Origin: Curtobacterium herbarum
Lineage (GTDB): Bacteria; Actinomycetota; Actinomycetes; Actinomycetales; Microbacteriaceae
Reading direction: 5' to 3'
Assembly: GCF_016907335.1 (NCBI RefSeq)
Contig: NZ_JAFBBT010000001.1
Coordinates: 1,612,001-1,676,000 of the forward strand
Length of the DNA: 64,000 nt
How positions within the stretch are numbered: the stretch's first letter is position 1; each line of letters begins with the position of its first letter. Both the position numbers and the translations under genes were made by a program. Of the stretch, positions 37,231 through 46,990 are shown one piece after another. A model generated the notes under the pieces. That model was given only the letters and a program-made list of their open reading frames with translations. It made no database searches and was not told the origin of the DNA.

Positions 37231-38682
37231 ATGACAACCACCACGACCAAGGCTCCCAAGCAGGTCGCCATCAACGACATCGGCTCGGCTGATGACTTCC
37301 TGGCCGAGGTCGAGAAGACCCTGAAGTTCTTCAACGACGGAGACCTCATCTCCGGCACCGTCGTGAAGATCGACCGCGACGAGGTCCTCCTCGACGTCGG
37401 GTACAAGACCGAGGGTGTCATCCCCTCGCGCGAGCTCTCGATCAAGCACGACGTCGACCCCAACGAGGTCGTCAACGTCGGTGACGAGGTCGAGGCCCTG
37501 GTCCTCCAGAAGGAGGACAAGGAAGGCCGCCTGATCCTGTCGAAGAAGCGTGCACAGTACGAGCGTGCATGGGGCGACGTCGAGAAGATCAAGGAGTCCG
37601 ACGGCGTCGTGACCGGTACGGTCATCGAGGTCGTCAAGGGTGGCCTGATCGTCGACATCGGCCTCCGCGGCTTCCTCCCGGCATCGCTCATCGAGCTGCG
37701 CCGCGTCCGCGACCTGACCCCGTACCTCGGTCAGGAGCTCGAGGCGAAGATCCTCGAACTCGACAAGAACCGCAACAACGTGGTCCTCTCGCGCCGCGCC
37801 CTGCTCGAGCAGACGCAGTCCGAGTCGCGCACCACCTTCCTGAACAACCTCCACAAGGGCCAGGTCCGCAAGGGCGTCGTCTCGTCGATCGTCAACTTCG
37901 GTGCGTTCGTCGACCTCGGCGGCGTCGACGGTCTCGTCCACGTCTCCGAGCTCAGCTGGAAGCACATCGAGCACGCCAGCGAGGTCGTGGAGGTCGGTCA
38001 GGAAGTCACCGTCGAGATCCTCGAGGTGGACCTGGACCGCGAGCGCGTGTCGCTCTCGCTCAAGGCCACCCAGGAAGACCCGTGGCAGGTCTTCGCCCGC
38101 ACCCACGCGATCGGTCAGATCGCGCCGGGCAAGGTCACGAAGCTCGTGCCGTTCGGTGCCTTCGTCCGCGTCGCGGACGGCATCGAGGGTCTGGTGCACA
38201 TCTCGGAGCTCTCGAACAAGCACGTCGAGCTCGCCGAGCAGGTCGTGTCCGTGGGCGACGAGGTCTTCGTCAAGATCATCGACATCGACCTCGACCGTCG
38301 CCGCATCTCGCTCAGCCTCAAGCAGGCCAACGAGGGCGTCGACCCGGAGAGCACCGAGTTCGACCCGGCGCTCTACGGCATGCCGACCGAGTACGACGAC
38401 AAGGGTGACTACAAGTACCCCGACGGCTTCGACCCGGAGACCAACGAGTGGCTCGAGGGCTACGACACCCAGCGCACCGAGTGGGAGGGCCAGTACGCGG
38501 CCGCCCAGGCGCGTTGGGAGGCCCACAAGGCCCAGGTCGCCAAGTCCCTCACCGAGGAGGCGCAGGGTGGCTTCGACCTCCCGGCCGCCGCTTCGACGTT
38601 CACGAGCGAGGCGACCGGAGCCGGCACCCTCGCCGACGACGCGTCCCTCGCCGCGCTGCGCGAGAAGCTCAGCAACAGCTGA
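37231..38682 (+). CDS. rpsA: 30S ribosomal protein S1
   Basis: RNA-binding ribosomal protein for mRNA capture. The 483-residue product has four S1 (OB) domains at about residues 35-105, 122-190, 208-278 and 295-363, each with the GxVxxIxxxGxxVDxG-type core (for example VSSIVNFGAFVDLGG). The C-terminal 115 residues are acidic and low in structure, as in other actinobacterial S1. ATG 37231 gives the usual MTTTTTKAPKQVAIND; an upstream in-frame ATG at 37135 would extend through the leader and is not supported. A strong terminator follows. Confidence 0.97.
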   Translation: MTTTTTKAPKQVAINDIGSADDFLAEVEKTLKFFNDGDLISGTVVKIDRDEVLLDVGYKTEGVIPSRELSIKHDVDPNEVVNVGDEVEALVLQKEDKEGRLILSKKRAQYERAWGDVEKIKESDGVVTGTVIEVVKGGLIVDIGLRGFLPASLIELRRVRDLTPYLGQELEAKILELDKNRNNVVLSRRALLEQTQSESRTTFLNNLHKGQVRKGVVSSIVNFGAFVDLGGVDGLVHVSELSWKHIEHASEVVEVGQEVTVEILEVDLDRERVSLSLKATQEDPWQVFARTHAIGQIAPGKVTKLVPFGAFVRVADGIEGLVHISELSNKHVELAEQVVSVGDEVFVKIIDIDLDRRRISLSLKQANEGVDPESTEFDPALYGMPTEYDDKGDYKYPDGFDPETNEWLEGYDTQRTEWEGQYAAAQARWEAHKAQVAKSLTEEAQGGFDLPAAASTFTSEATGAGTLADDASLAALREKLSNS

Positions 38683-38724
38683 ACGGATGTGACCGGGTGA
38701 GCTGATCACCCGTCGCATCGACCG

Positions 38725-38770
38725 GAAGCCCGGTCCTGATCGTCCCCCGGGACGACCAGGACCGGGCTTC
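38725..38770 (+). terminator. Terminator after rpsA
   Basis: A 22-bp stem (38725-38746 with 38749-38770) with one G-U pair, followed by TTCCTCGTCGT. It is among the strongest hairpins in the window. Confidence 0.9.
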
Positions 38771-38826
38771 TTCCTCGTCGTGGCGGCTGCGGGCATTCGT
38801 GGAGCAGTCCGTGACACCCTGTCGGT

Positions 38827-39429
38827 GTGCGCATCATCGGACTCACGGGCGGCATCGCCGCGGGCAAGTCGACGGTCTCGGAGCGGTTCTCGGACCACGG
38901 CGCGGTCGTCGTCGACGCGGATCGACTGGCGCGGGACGCCGTCGCGCCGGGCAGCCCGGGGTTGCAGGCGGTGCGCGAGCGCTTCGGCGACGCGGTGATC
39001 GCCCCGGACGGCAGTCTCGACCGCCCGGCGCTCGGTGCCGTCGTCTTCGCCGACCCGGAGGCGCGCAAGGCATTGGAAGGCATCACCCACCCGGAGGTCT
39101 GGCGCCTCGCACAGCAGCGCTTCGACGCAGCCGAGGCGGCCGACCCGGACGCCGTGGTCGTCTACGACGTCCCGCTCCTCGCCGAGGCCCGGGGCTCGCG
39201 TCCGCTGCGCTTCGACGCCGTCGTGGTCGTCGACGCCCCCGCCGCCGTCCGGATCGACCGGCTCGTCGAGCACCGGGGGATGCGCCGCGAGGACGCCGAG
39301 CGTCGGGTGGCCGCGCAGGCGTCCGACGCCGAGCGACTGGCCCTGGCGGACCACGTGGTGGACGCGACCGGCACGCTCGAGCAGACGCTCCGCTCGGCCG
39401 ACGAGGTCTGGGCGCGACTCGTCCGATGA
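38827..39429 (+). CDS. coaE: Dephospho-CoA kinase
   Basis: Phosphorylates dephospho-CoA, the last step of coenzyme A synthesis. The 200-residue P-loop kinase has IGLTGGIAAGKSTVSERF, the CoA-side VVDADRLARDAV, VYDVPLLAEA and the lid-region QASDAERLALADHVVDATG. GTG start; no C-terminal UPF0157 (GrpB) domain as found in mycobacteria. The rpsA-coaE order is common in actinobacteria. Its stop overlaps the next gene by 4 bp (ATGA). Confidence 0.97.
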   Translation: MRIIGLTGGIAAGKSTVSERFSDHGAVVVDADRLARDAVAPGSPGLQAVRERFGDAVIAPDGSLDRPALGAVVFADPEARKALEGITHPEVWRLAQQRFDAAEAADPDAVVVYDVPLLAEARGSRPLRFDAVVVVDAPAAVRIDRLVEHRGMRREDAERRVAAQASDAERLALADHVVDATGTLEQTLRSADEVWARLVR

Positions 39430-40502
39430 GGACGCACCACCGACTGCTCGTCGTCGCGGTCCTCGTCATGGTCGCGATGGGCCTCGCCGCGCTGGTCGGG
39501 GCGAACGTCCTGGGCGGCCAGCGCGTCGCGGAGGGCGGCCGGCCCGCGCAGCCGCACCGGACGCTCGAGCCCGGCGACGCACCGCACGGCGACTTCCACC
39601 GCTTCCGACTCGGCGCGATCGACGGGGAGCGACTGGCCCCGAACCGGGACGACTTCGCTGCCCGGACCTCGCCGAGCGGTCCGCTGCTGCTCTTCCTGCC
39701 GGCGACCCGGGCGAAGCCGGCCGACTACCAGCGGTTCCTCACCACGGCGCTCGACGACGGCTACCACGTGCTGGGCCTCGACTACTGGAACCTCGGCAAG
39801 ACCCTGTCCGGCACGTGCGAGGCGGACGCCCGCTGCTACGGCCAGGTGCAGCGGAACCGGTTCGACGGCACCCGGGGTTCCGCGGTGAGCGACGTCAGTC
39901 CGGCCGGGTCGATCGTGTCCCGCTTCCGGGACGCGGTCGCGCACCTGGACGACGTCGACCCCGACGGCGGGTGGGGGCGGTTCGTGCACGCCGACGAGGA
40001 CATCCGGTGGCAGGACATCGTCGTCGCCGGGCACTCGCAGGGCGGGGGTGAAGCCGCGTACATCGCGCACATCCGGCCGGTGCTCGGGGCGCTGATGTTC
40101 TCGTCACCCGTGGAGTCCGTCGGCCCGGTGCACGCGGCCTGGATGGACCACCCCGGGCAGACCCCGGTGAGCCGGATGTACGCGCTGGACGACGTCCGCG
40201 ACGAGTTCGGGCCGCGGATCACCGGCTCGTGGTCGGCGATGGGCCTCGACGGCGACCGCTCCACCGAAGGGTCAGGCGGCACCGCGGGGCCGTGGCGGAC
40301 CGACACCGCGCCCCCGCCACCGGGAGCCGATCCGCACGCGATCCTCACCGAGCTGCCGGTGGGCGAGCCGCACCGGGCGCACTCGCGGATCATCAAGGAC
40401 TCGACCCCGCTCGACGAGCACGGCGACCCGCGGATGCTCCGGATCTGGCAGTGGATGCTGCACCGGTTCCCGACCCCTGCCGTTCCCTCCGGACGGTCGT
40501 AG
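39426..40502 (+). CDS. Signal-anchored alpha/beta hydrolase (BPSS1187-like)
   Basis: A 358-residue protein with a basic start and one hydrophobic segment (residues 6-30, LLVVAVLVMVAMGLAALVGAN) but no lipobox Cys, so it is exported or membrane-anchored. The nucleophile elbow is GHSQGGG with Ser204. LLLFLPATRAKP is an early strand, and HSRIIKDSTP near the end may supply the catalytic His. The GHSQGG elbow, the long N-terminal part and the tryptophan-rich end suggest the BPSS1187 group, whose substrate is unknown. ATG overlaps coaE, so it should be translated with it. Confidence 0.8.
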   Translation: MRTHHRLLVVAVLVMVAMGLAALVGANVLGGQRVAEGGRPAQPHRTLEPGDAPHGDFHRFRLGAIDGERLAPNRDDFAARTSPSGPLLLFLPATRAKPADYQRFLTTALDDGYHVLGLDYWNLGKTLSGTCEADARCYGQVQRNRFDGTRGSAVSDVSPAGSIVSRFRDAVAHLDDVDPDGGWGRFVHADEDIRWQDIVVAGHSQGGGEAAYIAHIRPVLGALMFSSPVESVGPVHAAWMDHPGQTPVSRMYALDDVRDEFGPRITGSWSAMGLDGDRSTEGSGGTAGPWRTDTAPPPPGADPHAILTELPVGEPHRAHSRIIKDSTPLDEHGDPRMLRIWQWMLHRFPTPAVPSGRS

Positions 40503-40512
40503 CCGGCGGAAA

Positions 40513-40518
40513 TACGAT
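40513..40518 (+). promoter_or_regulatory. -10 element of the acyl-AMP ligase gene, leaderless type
   Basis: TACGAT stands 6 nt before GTG 40525, in the 22-bp gap after the hydrolase gene. It would give the ligase and acyltransferase their own transcript in addition to read-through. Confidence 0.5.
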
Positions 40519-40524
40519 GGGGCG

Positions 40525-42138
40525 GTGCAGCACGACGGCGAACGCCCCACCCCCGACCGGACGCCGGTCACCAGCGACGGCGTCACCCTGGCCGCGCTCA
40601 TCCGGCAGCGGGCCGAGCAGACCCCGGACCACGTCTACCTCGAGGACGCACGCTCCGACCGGACCCTGACCTACCGTGGTCTCGACACCGCGGTGACCGC
40701 GTGGTCGCGGACGTTCGACGCGATCGGTGTCCCGGCCTCCGGCGGCGTCCTGGTCGACGTCGGTGACCCGATCGCCTTCGCCGTCGTGCACCTCGCCGCG
40801 ATCGCCACCGGCCGTCGGTCCGTGCCGGTCGACACCGGGCAGCCGGCCTCCGAGCCCGCCCGACTGGCGGCCCTCCTCGGCGTTGCGGCGATGGTCGTGT
40901 CGGACCGGAACGGGGACGCGCCCGCCGGAGCCGCGGCCGCCGGAGCCGCGGCCGCCGGAGCCGCGGCCGCCGGCATCGACCCGGCCACGGGCCTCCCGGT
41001 CGGGGTCCACGACGGCGACGTCCCGGGCACACCCACCGGCGCGCCCACCGACGGCCCCACCGGCACACCCACCGACGCACCCACCGGCGCACCCACCGAC
41101 GGCCCCGGCGAGGGCTCCGTCGTGCTCTTCACCTCCGGGTCCACCGGGACACCGAAGGGCGTCGAGCTGCCGGAGTCACAGCTCCGGTTCGTGGCGCACG
41201 CGATCGCCCGGCACAACGGGCTGACCGCCGACGACCGGGGCTTCAACTCGCTGCCGCTGTTCCACGTCAACGCCGAGGTGGTGGGTCTGCTCGCCACCCT
41301 CGTCGCCGGGGCCACCCTGGTGCTCGACCGTCGGTTCCGCCGCACCGGGTTCTGGGAGCTGCTCGCCGACCGCCGCGTGACGTGGTTGAACGCCGTGCCC
41401 GCGGTCCTGGCGGTCCTCGCCAAGACCGGGCCGCTGCAGCCGCCCGCGACCCTGCGGTTCGTGCGGAGCGCCTCCGCACCGCTGCCCGACCCGGTGCGCG
41501 CCGCCCTCGGGGACCTGCCGCTCGTGGTGAGCTGGGGGATGACCGAGGGCGCCAGCCAGATCACCGCCACACCGCTCGACGCACCGTCCCGACCCGGCAC
41601 CGTCGGGCTGCCCGTCGGCTCCGAGGTCCAGGTCCGTGGCGAGGACGGCTCGCTCCTGCCCGCCGGTGCGATCGGCGCCCTGTGGGTGCGTGGGCCCGGC
41701 ATCGTGCGCTCGTACCTGGGCGGTCGGGCGGCCGACCGCTTCGACGCGGACGGCTGGCTCGCGACCGGCGACCTCGGGTCCGTCGCGGACGACGGCTGGG
41801 TGTCGCTCGCCGGCCGGTCCGACGACGTCATCAACCGCGGCGGCGAGAAGGTCTACCCGTCCGAGGTGGAGGACGTCCTGCTCCGCGACCCGCGCGTGCT
41901 CGAAGCGGTCGTCGTCGGCCGTCCGGACGAGGTGCTCGGCGCCGTCCCGGTGGCGTACGTGATCCCGCAGCCCGACGTCGACACGGACGGGCTCGTCGCC
42001 GACCTGACCGCCCTGGCCGAGTCCGCCCTGACCCGGTTCCGCCGTCCGGCCGAGATCTCCGTCGTGCCCGACCTGCCGCGTGCACCGACGGGCAAGGTGC
42101 AGCGCGCCCGGGTCCGAGCGATGGCCGAGTCCCGGTGA
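40525..42138 (+). CDS. Acyl-CoA synthetase / AMP-dependent ligase
   Basis: A 537-residue ANL-family adenylating enzyme that activates a carboxylic acid as acyl-AMP and probably loads it on CoA. Core motifs: P-loop LFTSGSTGTPKG near residue 202, SWGMTEGA (A5), LATGDLG (A7), GRSDDVINRGGEKVYPSEVE (A8) and catalytic Lys near 524 in PTGKVQRA (A10). Between the N-terminal domain and the P-loop lies a 65-residue low-complexity insert made by two tandem repeats (Ala/Gly and Thr/Pro/Gly/Asp). The substrate is unknown. Stop overlaps the acyltransferase start (GTGA). Confidence 0.9.
   Translation: MQHDGERPTPDRTPVTSDGVTLAALIRQRAEQTPDHVYLEDARSDRTLTYRGLDTAVTAWSRTFDAIGVPASGGVLVDVGDPIAFAVVHLAAIATGRRSVPVDTGQPASEPARLAALLGVAAMVVSDRNGDAPAGAAAAGAAAAGAAAAGIDPATGLPVGVHDGDVPGTPTGAPTDGPTGTPTDAPTGAPTDGPGEGSVVLFTSGSTGTPKGVELPESQLRFVAHAIARHNGLTADDRGFNSLPLFHVNAEVVGLLATLVAGATLVLDRRFRRTGFWELLADRRVTWLNAVPAVLAVLAKTGPLQPPATLRFVRSASAPLPDPVRAALGDLPLVVSWGMTEGASQITATPLDAPSRPGTVGLPVGSEVQVRGEDGSLLPAGAIGALWVRGPGIVRSYLGGRAADRFDADGWLATGDLGSVADDGWVSLAGRSDDVINRGGEKVYPSEVEDVLLRDPRVLEAVVVGRPDEVLGAVPVAYVIPQPDVDTDGLVADLTALAESALTRFRRPAEISVVPDLPRAPTGKVQRARVRAMAESR
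40921..40975 (+). repeat. 15-bp tandem repeat, 3.5 copies, in the ligase gene
   Basis: Units of GCCGCCGGAGCCGCG encode repeated Ala-Ala-Gly-Ala-Ala. In frame. Confidence 0.92.
41026..41109 (+). repeat. 12-bp tandem repeat, 7 copies, in the ligase gene
   Basis: Seven 12-bp units of GGCACACCCACC or GACGGCCCCACC type encode Gly/Asp-x-Pro-Thr tetrapeptides. It lies 50 bp after the 15-bp array and ends just before the adenylate P-loop. Confidence 0.92.
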
Positions 42139-43289
42139 GCGCCGCGACGACCACGCCCGGCGTGCAGACCCCGACCCGGACGGCCTCCGGCAAGCCGCGG
42201 CACCTGTACGAGGTCGACGTCCTCCGCATCCTCACGTTCGCGTGCGTGATCGGCGTGCACACCACGAGCCACACCATCGCCAGCGACGACGTCCCGCTGA
42301 ACGCCCTGCTCGGCCTGCTGCACTTCACACGCCTGGTGTTCTTCTCGCTCACCGCGTTCGTGCTCGTCTACAGCTGGTCGCTGCGCCCGCGTCCGCTGGC
42401 GCAGTTCTGGCCGCGCCGCTTCCTGCTCGTCGGCGTGCCGTACCTGGCGTGGTCGTCCGTGTACGTCGGGGCGTCCTGGCTGGTCAGCCCGTCGACCCGC
42501 GGCGACGTGCCGGCCCTGGTCACGACGTCCGCCGAGGGGATCGTCACCGGGACGTCCTGGTACCACCTGTACTTCCTGCTCGTGACGATGCAGGTCTACC
42601 TGCTGCTGCCGGTGATCGTCTGGCTGGTCCGGGTCACCCGCCGCCACCACGTGACGCTGCTCGTCGTCGCGTTCCTCCTGCAGCTCGCCGTGTTCGCCGC
42701 GTACAAGTACTGGCCGCACTCGATCGACTGGCTGCACGGGTACCAAAAGCAGTTCTTCTTCTCGTACGTGTTCTTCATCGTCTCCGGGGCGGTGGCGGCG
42801 GACCACGCCGACCCGTTCCTCCGGTTCATCCGCGAGCACCGCCGCGCCGTCCTCTGGGCCTTCGCGGGCACCGGCGCGTTGACGCTCGGCGTGTGGTGGC
42901 TGCAGGTGGGCCTCGGCCAGTCCCTCTACGCGGCCGGCACCCCCTTGCAGCCCGTCCAGGTGCTCTGGAGCACGGCGGTCTTCGTCGGGTTCCTGGCGAT
43001 CGGCGCGGCCTGGGCGGACCGTCGGCGGCCCGGTTCGGTCCTGGCGCGCGTCGTCGACTACGGCTCGGACCGGTCGTTCGGCATCTTCCTCAGCCACCCC
43101 TTCATGATCTGGGTGCTGCTGTACGGCGACAGCTGGCTCGAGGGCGCGGTGCCGAAGCCGTGGCTGACGCCCGTCACGTACGTGCTCGTGCTGGTGCTGT
43201 CGGTCGCGGTGACCGAGGTGTTCCGGTGGACACCGCTCAGCGTGCCGCTCACGGGTCGGCCGTCACGCGCGCGGCGAGCGCGCACCTGA
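42135..43289 (+). CDS. Acyltransferase 3 family membrane protein
   Basis: A 384-residue protein with about ten membrane helices. The family motif is near the N-terminus: VDVLRILTFACVIGVHTTSH, with the conserved Arg and His of acyltransferase-3 enzymes, which move acyl groups from CoA to sugars or other acceptors across the membrane. WSSVYVGASWL and SFGIFLSHPFMIWVL are also typical. GTG start within the ligase stop. With the ligase it could form an activate-and-transfer pair (inference). A perfect hairpin follows. Confidence 0.88.
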   Translation: MSAATTTPGVQTPTRTASGKPRHLYEVDVLRILTFACVIGVHTTSHTIASDDVPLNALLGLLHFTRLVFFSLTAFVLVYSWSLRPRPLAQFWPRRFLLVGVPYLAWSSVYVGASWLVSPSTRGDVPALVTTSAEGIVTGTSWYHLYFLLVTMQVYLLLPVIVWLVRVTRRHHVTLLVVAFLLQLAVFAAYKYWPHSIDWLHGYQKQFFFSYVFFIVSGAVAADHADPFLRFIREHRRAVLWAFAGTGALTLGVWWLQVGLGQSLYAAGTPLQPVQVLWSTAVFVGFLAIGAAWADRRRPGSVLARVVDYGSDRSFGIFLSHPFMIWVLLYGDSWLEGAVPKPWLTPVTYVLVLVLSVAVTEVFRWTPLSVPLTGRPSRARRART

Positions 43290-43330
43290 CGACGTGCCGT
43301 GGGGCCCTGCCGACGTTCCGGACGGACCGT

Positions 43331-43368
43331 CGTGTGGCGGGCCTCCCGGCCTGGAGGCCCGCCACACG
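43331..43368. terminator. Bidirectional hairpin between acyltransferase and MFS genes
   Basis: A perfect 16-bp stem (43331-43346 with 43353-43368) and 6-nt loop between convergent genes. It contains the 10-mer GGGCCTCCCG at 43339. Nothing else is seen between 43290 and 43424. Confidence 0.85.
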
Positions 43369-43424
43369 TCCGACGGGACCGTCACCGGTCGGCGGATGGC
43401 AGGGCGGGCCGTCGACGACCGTGG

Positions 43425-44756
43425 CTAGCGCGTGGCGTCGCGCTCGGCGGCGGGGACGCCCACCTCGAGCACACCGTCCGTCACGGTGATGCGCTGCGGC
43501 TTCATCACCCACGCGACGACCGCCGCGCCGGCGAGGAGTGCGCACGAGATCCCGAAGGGCAGCTGCCAGCCCGTCCGGTCGATGAGGAAGCCGAACACGA
43601 TGGGAGAGACCACGCCGGCGACCCCGAAGCCGGTGTTCATGAAGCCGGAGGCGGTGCCGGACCACTGCGGTGCGACGTCCATCGGGATCGCCCACAGGTT
43701 GGCGTTGCAGAGCTCGAGGAAGAAGAACGACAGCGCGAGCGACACCGTCGCCACGGTCAGGCTCTGCCCGACCACGACGAGGGGGAGCAGGCAGACCAGC
43801 GAGCCGCCGAGACCGATCACCAGGACGAGACGTCGGGCGTGCCGGGCGTCACCGCCCCGGTGGATGATCCGGTCGCTGAGCAACCCGCCGACGGTGTCGC
43901 CGACGACCCCGGCCAGCAGGACCGCGGTCGTGAACCAGGCGAAGGCGCTGATCTCGAGGTCGTACTGGTCGCTGAGGAACGTCGGGATCCAGGTGAGGAA
44001 CACCCAGAGCGTCCACCCGTAGCCGAAGTCGACGAACGACACCGGCAGGATCTGCTTCGCCAGGGCGCGCCAGGGCACCGGCGGTCGGGTGGCCCGGGTC
44101 GCGACCGGCGGCAGTTCGGCCAGCTCGACCTTCGTGATCCCGCGGGCGTCCTCGGGCCGGTCGCGGAACAGGACGAACCAGACGATTCCCCACGTGACCG
44201 AGAGCACGGCGGTCGCGAAGAACGCCAGCCGCCAGCCGCTGATCGCGATGCAGTACGCCACGAGCAGCGGCGCCAGCGCGTTGCCGAGTCGGGCGGCGGA
44301 GTGCACGATGCCCTGCGCGAAGCCGTTCCGGTCGCGGGGGATCCACCGGCTCATCGCCTGGGTGGCGGACGGGAACGCCGCGGCCTCGCTGAGGCCGAGC
44401 AGCAGCCGGGCCGCGAAGAGCGTCCAGAAGCCCGTGGACAGGCCGGTCCAGAGCGTCGCCACGCCCCAGACGACGGTGATGACGAACAGCGCACGGCGCG
44501 GGCCGAAGCGTTCGCTGATGGTCCCGCCGAACACCTGCAGCAGGGCGTAGGGCAGCGCGAACGCCGAGATGACGAACCCGGCGTCGGTGTCGCTGAGGCC
44601 GAACTCGTCGGTGATGTGCGGGAGCGCGGTCGAGATGTTCGTGCGGTCGATGTACGAGATCGCGTACATGCAGCAGAGGAGCAGGAGCACCCGCCCGCGG
44701 ATGCGTCCGCGGAACGGTGTGCCCGTCGCTGGTGCTGCAGCGGCGGCCGTGGTCAT
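43425..44756 (-). CDS. MFS transporter, anion:cation symporter (ACS) family
   Basis: A 443-residue protein with 12 predicted helices. [19 protein letters not shown] at helix 1 and [25 protein letters not shown] at helices 4-5 are ACS-family marks (hexuronate, glucarate, tartrate and similar organic anions). The helix 2-3 loop [14 protein letters not shown] is the MFS A motif. The exact substrate cannot be told. ATG 44756, preceded on its strand by AGAGG and, further up, TAGCCT. No catabolic genes adjoin it, so it appears as a stand-alone insertion beside uvrB. Confidence 0.88.
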   Translation of the reverse strand: MTTAAAAAPATGTPFRGRIRGRVLLLLCCMYAISYIDRTNISTALPHITDEFGLSDTDAGFVISAFALPYALLQVFGGTISERFGPRRALFVITVVWGVATLWTGLSTGFWTLFAARLLLGLSEAAAFPSATQAMSRWIPRDRNGFAQGIVHSAARLGNALAPLLVAYCIAISGWRLAFFATAVLSVTWGIVWFVLFRDRPEDARGITKVELAELPPVATRATRPPVPWRALAKQILPVSFVDFGYGWTLWVFLTWIPTFLSDQYDLEISAFAWFTTAVLLAGVVGDTVGGLLSDRIIHRGGDARHARRLVLVIGLGGSLVCLLPLVVVGQSLTVATVSLALSFFFLELCNANLWAIPMDVAPQWSGTASGFMNTGFGVAGVVSPIVFGFLIDRTGWQLPFGISCALLAGAAVVAWVMKPQRITVTDGVLEVGVPAAERDATR

Positions 44757-44790
44757 GGGGCCTCTTCGGTCGGGTCGTCGAACAGCTCGG

Positions 44791-44796
44791 AGGCTA
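44791..44796 (-). promoter_or_regulatory. -10 element of the MFS gene
   Basis: On the minus strand TAGCCT lies 34 nt upstream of the MFS ATG. No -35 is clear. The 143-bp gap to uvrB must hold both divergent promoters. Confidence 0.45.
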
Positions 44797-44886
44797 CGAC
44801 CGGTTCCGATCAGCGACCTCTGACTGCGCTATCCGGCGACAGTACGCCGAGGGCGAGCAGCGCACTCCGATGTCGGTCGCCGCGCC

Positions 44887-44892
44887 TACTGT
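44887..44892 (+). promoter_or_regulatory. -10 element of uvrB, leaderless type
   Basis: TACTGT stands 7 nt before the uvrB ATG with no ribosome site in between. A LexA half-site like TCGAAC occurs at 44779 but has no matching second half. Confidence 0.5.
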
Positions 44893-44899
44893 TGGGTCC

Positions 44900-46990
44900 A
44901 TGGGAGTTGCCGTAGAGCCCACGCGTGCCATCCGACCGTTCGAGGTCATCAGCGAGTACTCACCGAGCGGTGACCAGCCCGCGGCGATCGCCGAACTCGC
45001 CGGGCGCATCAACGCGGGTGAGACCGACGTCGTGCTGCTCGGTGCGACCGGTACCGGCAAGTCGGCGACGACCGCCTGGTTGATCGAGCAGGTGCAGCGG
45101 CCGACGCTCGTGCTCGCGCACAACAAGACCCTCGCAGCGCAGCTGGCGAACGAGTTCCGCGGGCTGATGCCGAACAACGCGATCGAGTACTTCGTCTCGT
45201 ACTACGACTACTACCAGCCCGAGGCCTACGTGCCGCAGACGGACACGTTCATCGAGAAGGACTCCTCCGTCAACGCCGAGGTCGAGCGGCTCCGGCACTC
45301 CACGACCAACTCGCTCCTCAGCCGTCGGGACACCGTCGTGGTGTCGACCGTGTCCTGCATCTACGGCCTGGGCACGCCCGAGCAGTACATGAACGCCTCG
45401 GTCGCGCTGCACATCGGACAGAACATCTCCCGCGACCAGCTCGTGCGGAAGTTCGTCAGCATGCAGTACCAGCGCAACGACGTCGACTTCGCCCGCGGTA
45501 CCTTCCGGGTCCGCGGCGACACGCTCGAGATCATCCCGATGTACGAAGAGCACGCGATCCGCATCGAGATGTTCGGCGACGAGATCGAAGCGCTCTCCTC
45601 GCTGCACCCGCTGACCGGCAACGTCATCGACGACCTGCCCGCGGTGTCGATCTTCCCGGCGTCCCACTACGTGGCCGACACCGACGTGATGCACCGTGCG
45701 ATCAGCTCGATCAAGGACGAACTGGCCGAGCGGCTCGCCGAGCTCGAAGGCCAGGGCAAGCTGCTCGAGGCCCAGCGGCTCCGGATGCGCACCACCTTCG
45801 ACATCGAGATGATGGAGCAGATCGGGTTCTGCTCCGGCATCGAGAACTACTCCCGCCACATGGAGGGCCGGGGCCCCGGCGAGGCCCCGCACTGCCTCAT
45901 CGACTACTTCCCGGACGACTTCCTGGTCGTCATCGACGAGTCGCACGTCACCGTGCCGCAGATCGGTGCGATGTACGAAGGGGACGCCTCCCGCAAGCGC
46001 ACCCTGGTGGAGCACGGCTTCCGGCTGCCCAGCGCGATGGACAACCGCCCGCTGAAGTGGGAGGAGTTCCTCGACCGTGTCGGCCAGAAGGTCTTCCTGT
46101 CGGCGACGCCCGGCAAGTACGAGCTCGGCATCACGGACAGCGTCGTCGAGCAGATCATCCGCCCGACGGGCCTCATCGACCCCGAGATCATCATCAAGCC
46201 GAGCGACGGCCAGATCGACGACCTGCTCGAGGAGATCAAGCAGCGCTCCGACAAGAACGAGCGCGTCCTCGTCACCACGCTGACCAAGCGCATGGCCGAG
46301 GAGCTCACCGACTTCCTCGGCAACGCCGGGGTCCGGGTGCGCTACCTGCACTCGGACGTCGACACCCTGAAGCGTGTCGAGCTCCTCACCGAGCTGCGCC
46401 AGGGCGTCTACGACGTGCTCATCGGCATCAACCTGCTGCGTGAGGGCCTCGACCTGCCGGAGGTCTCCCTCGTCGCGATCCTCGACGCCGACAAGGAAGG
46501 CTTCCTGCGGTCGTCGACCTCGCTCATCCAGACCATCGGTCGCGCGGCCCGCAACGTGTCCGGCCAGGTCCTGATGTACGCCGACAAGATGACCGACTCG
46601 ATGAAGCAGGCCATCGAGGAGACCGACCGCCGGCGCGAGAAGCAGGTCGCCTACAACCTCGAGCACGGCATCGACCCGCAGCCGCTGCGCAAGAAGATCG
46701 CCGACATCACCGAGGTCCTGAACCGCGAGAGCGACGACACCCGTGAGCTCCTCGAGCGCCGCGGTGGTGGCGTACGTGACGGTCGCCGGGCACCGACGCC
46801 GTCCCTCCGTCGCGAGGGCATCGCCGGCGAGGGCGCGACGCAGCTCGAGGCCACGATCGCCGACCTCAACGACCAGATGCTGCAGGCCGCGGCGGAGCTG
46901 AAGTTCGAGCTGGCGGCACGACTGCGCGACGAGGTCCAGGACCTGAAGAAGGCCCTGCGGCAGATGGAGTCGGCCGGCCATGTCGTCTGA
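44900..46990 (+). CDS. uvrB: Excinuclease ABC subunit B
   Basis: Damage-verifying helicase-like subunit of nucleotide excision repair. The 696-residue protein has Walker [14 protein letters not shown], the beta-hairpin region [25 protein letters not shown]-type [13 protein letters not shown], helicase motif [16 protein letters not shown], and a C-terminal UVR domain (about residues 650-690) that contacts UvrC. ATG 44900 gives the usual [16 protein letters not shown]; the frame is open further up without support. The short-chain dehydrogenase start lies inside its last codons. Confidence 0.99.
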   Translation: MGVAVEPTRAIRPFEVISEYSPSGDQPAAIAELAGRINAGETDVVLLGATGTGKSATTAWLIEQVQRPTLVLAHNKTLAAQLANEFRGLMPNNAIEYFVSYYDYYQPEAYVPQTDTFIEKDSSVNAEVERLRHSTTNSLLSRRDTVVVSTVSCIYGLGTPEQYMNASVALHIGQNISRDQLVRKFVSMQYQRNDVDFARGTFRVRGDTLEIIPMYEEHAIRIEMFGDEIEALSSLHPLTGNVIDDLPAVSIFPASHYVADTDVMHRAISSIKDELAERLAELEGQGKLLEAQRLRMRTTFDIEMMEQIGFCSGIENYSRHMEGRGPGEAPHCLIDYFPDDFLVVIDESHVTVPQIGAMYEGDASRKRTLVEHGFRLPSAMDNRPLKWEEFLDRVGQKVFLSATPGKYELGITDSVVEQIIRPTGLIDPEIIIKPSDGQIDDLLEEIKQRSDKNERVLVTTLTKRMAEELTDFLGNAGVRVRYLHSDVDTLKRVELLTELRQGVYDVLIGINLLREGLDLPEVSLVAILDADKEGFLRSSTSLIQTIGRAARNVSGQVLMYADKMTDSMKQAIEETDRRREKQVAYNLEHGIDPQPLRKKIADITEVLNRESDDTRELLERRGGGVRDGRRAPTPSLRREGIAGEGATQLEATIADLNDQMLQAAAELKFELAARLRDEVQDLKKALRQMESAGHVV

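Noticed and set aside
43425..44756. MFS gene as recently transferred DNA
   Set aside because: Its base composition and codon use look like its neighbours, and there are no flanking repeats or integrase.
44779..44792. LexA (SOS) box upstream of uvrB
   Set aside because: TCGAAC is present but the second half-site is not; a 14-bp near-palindrome is required.
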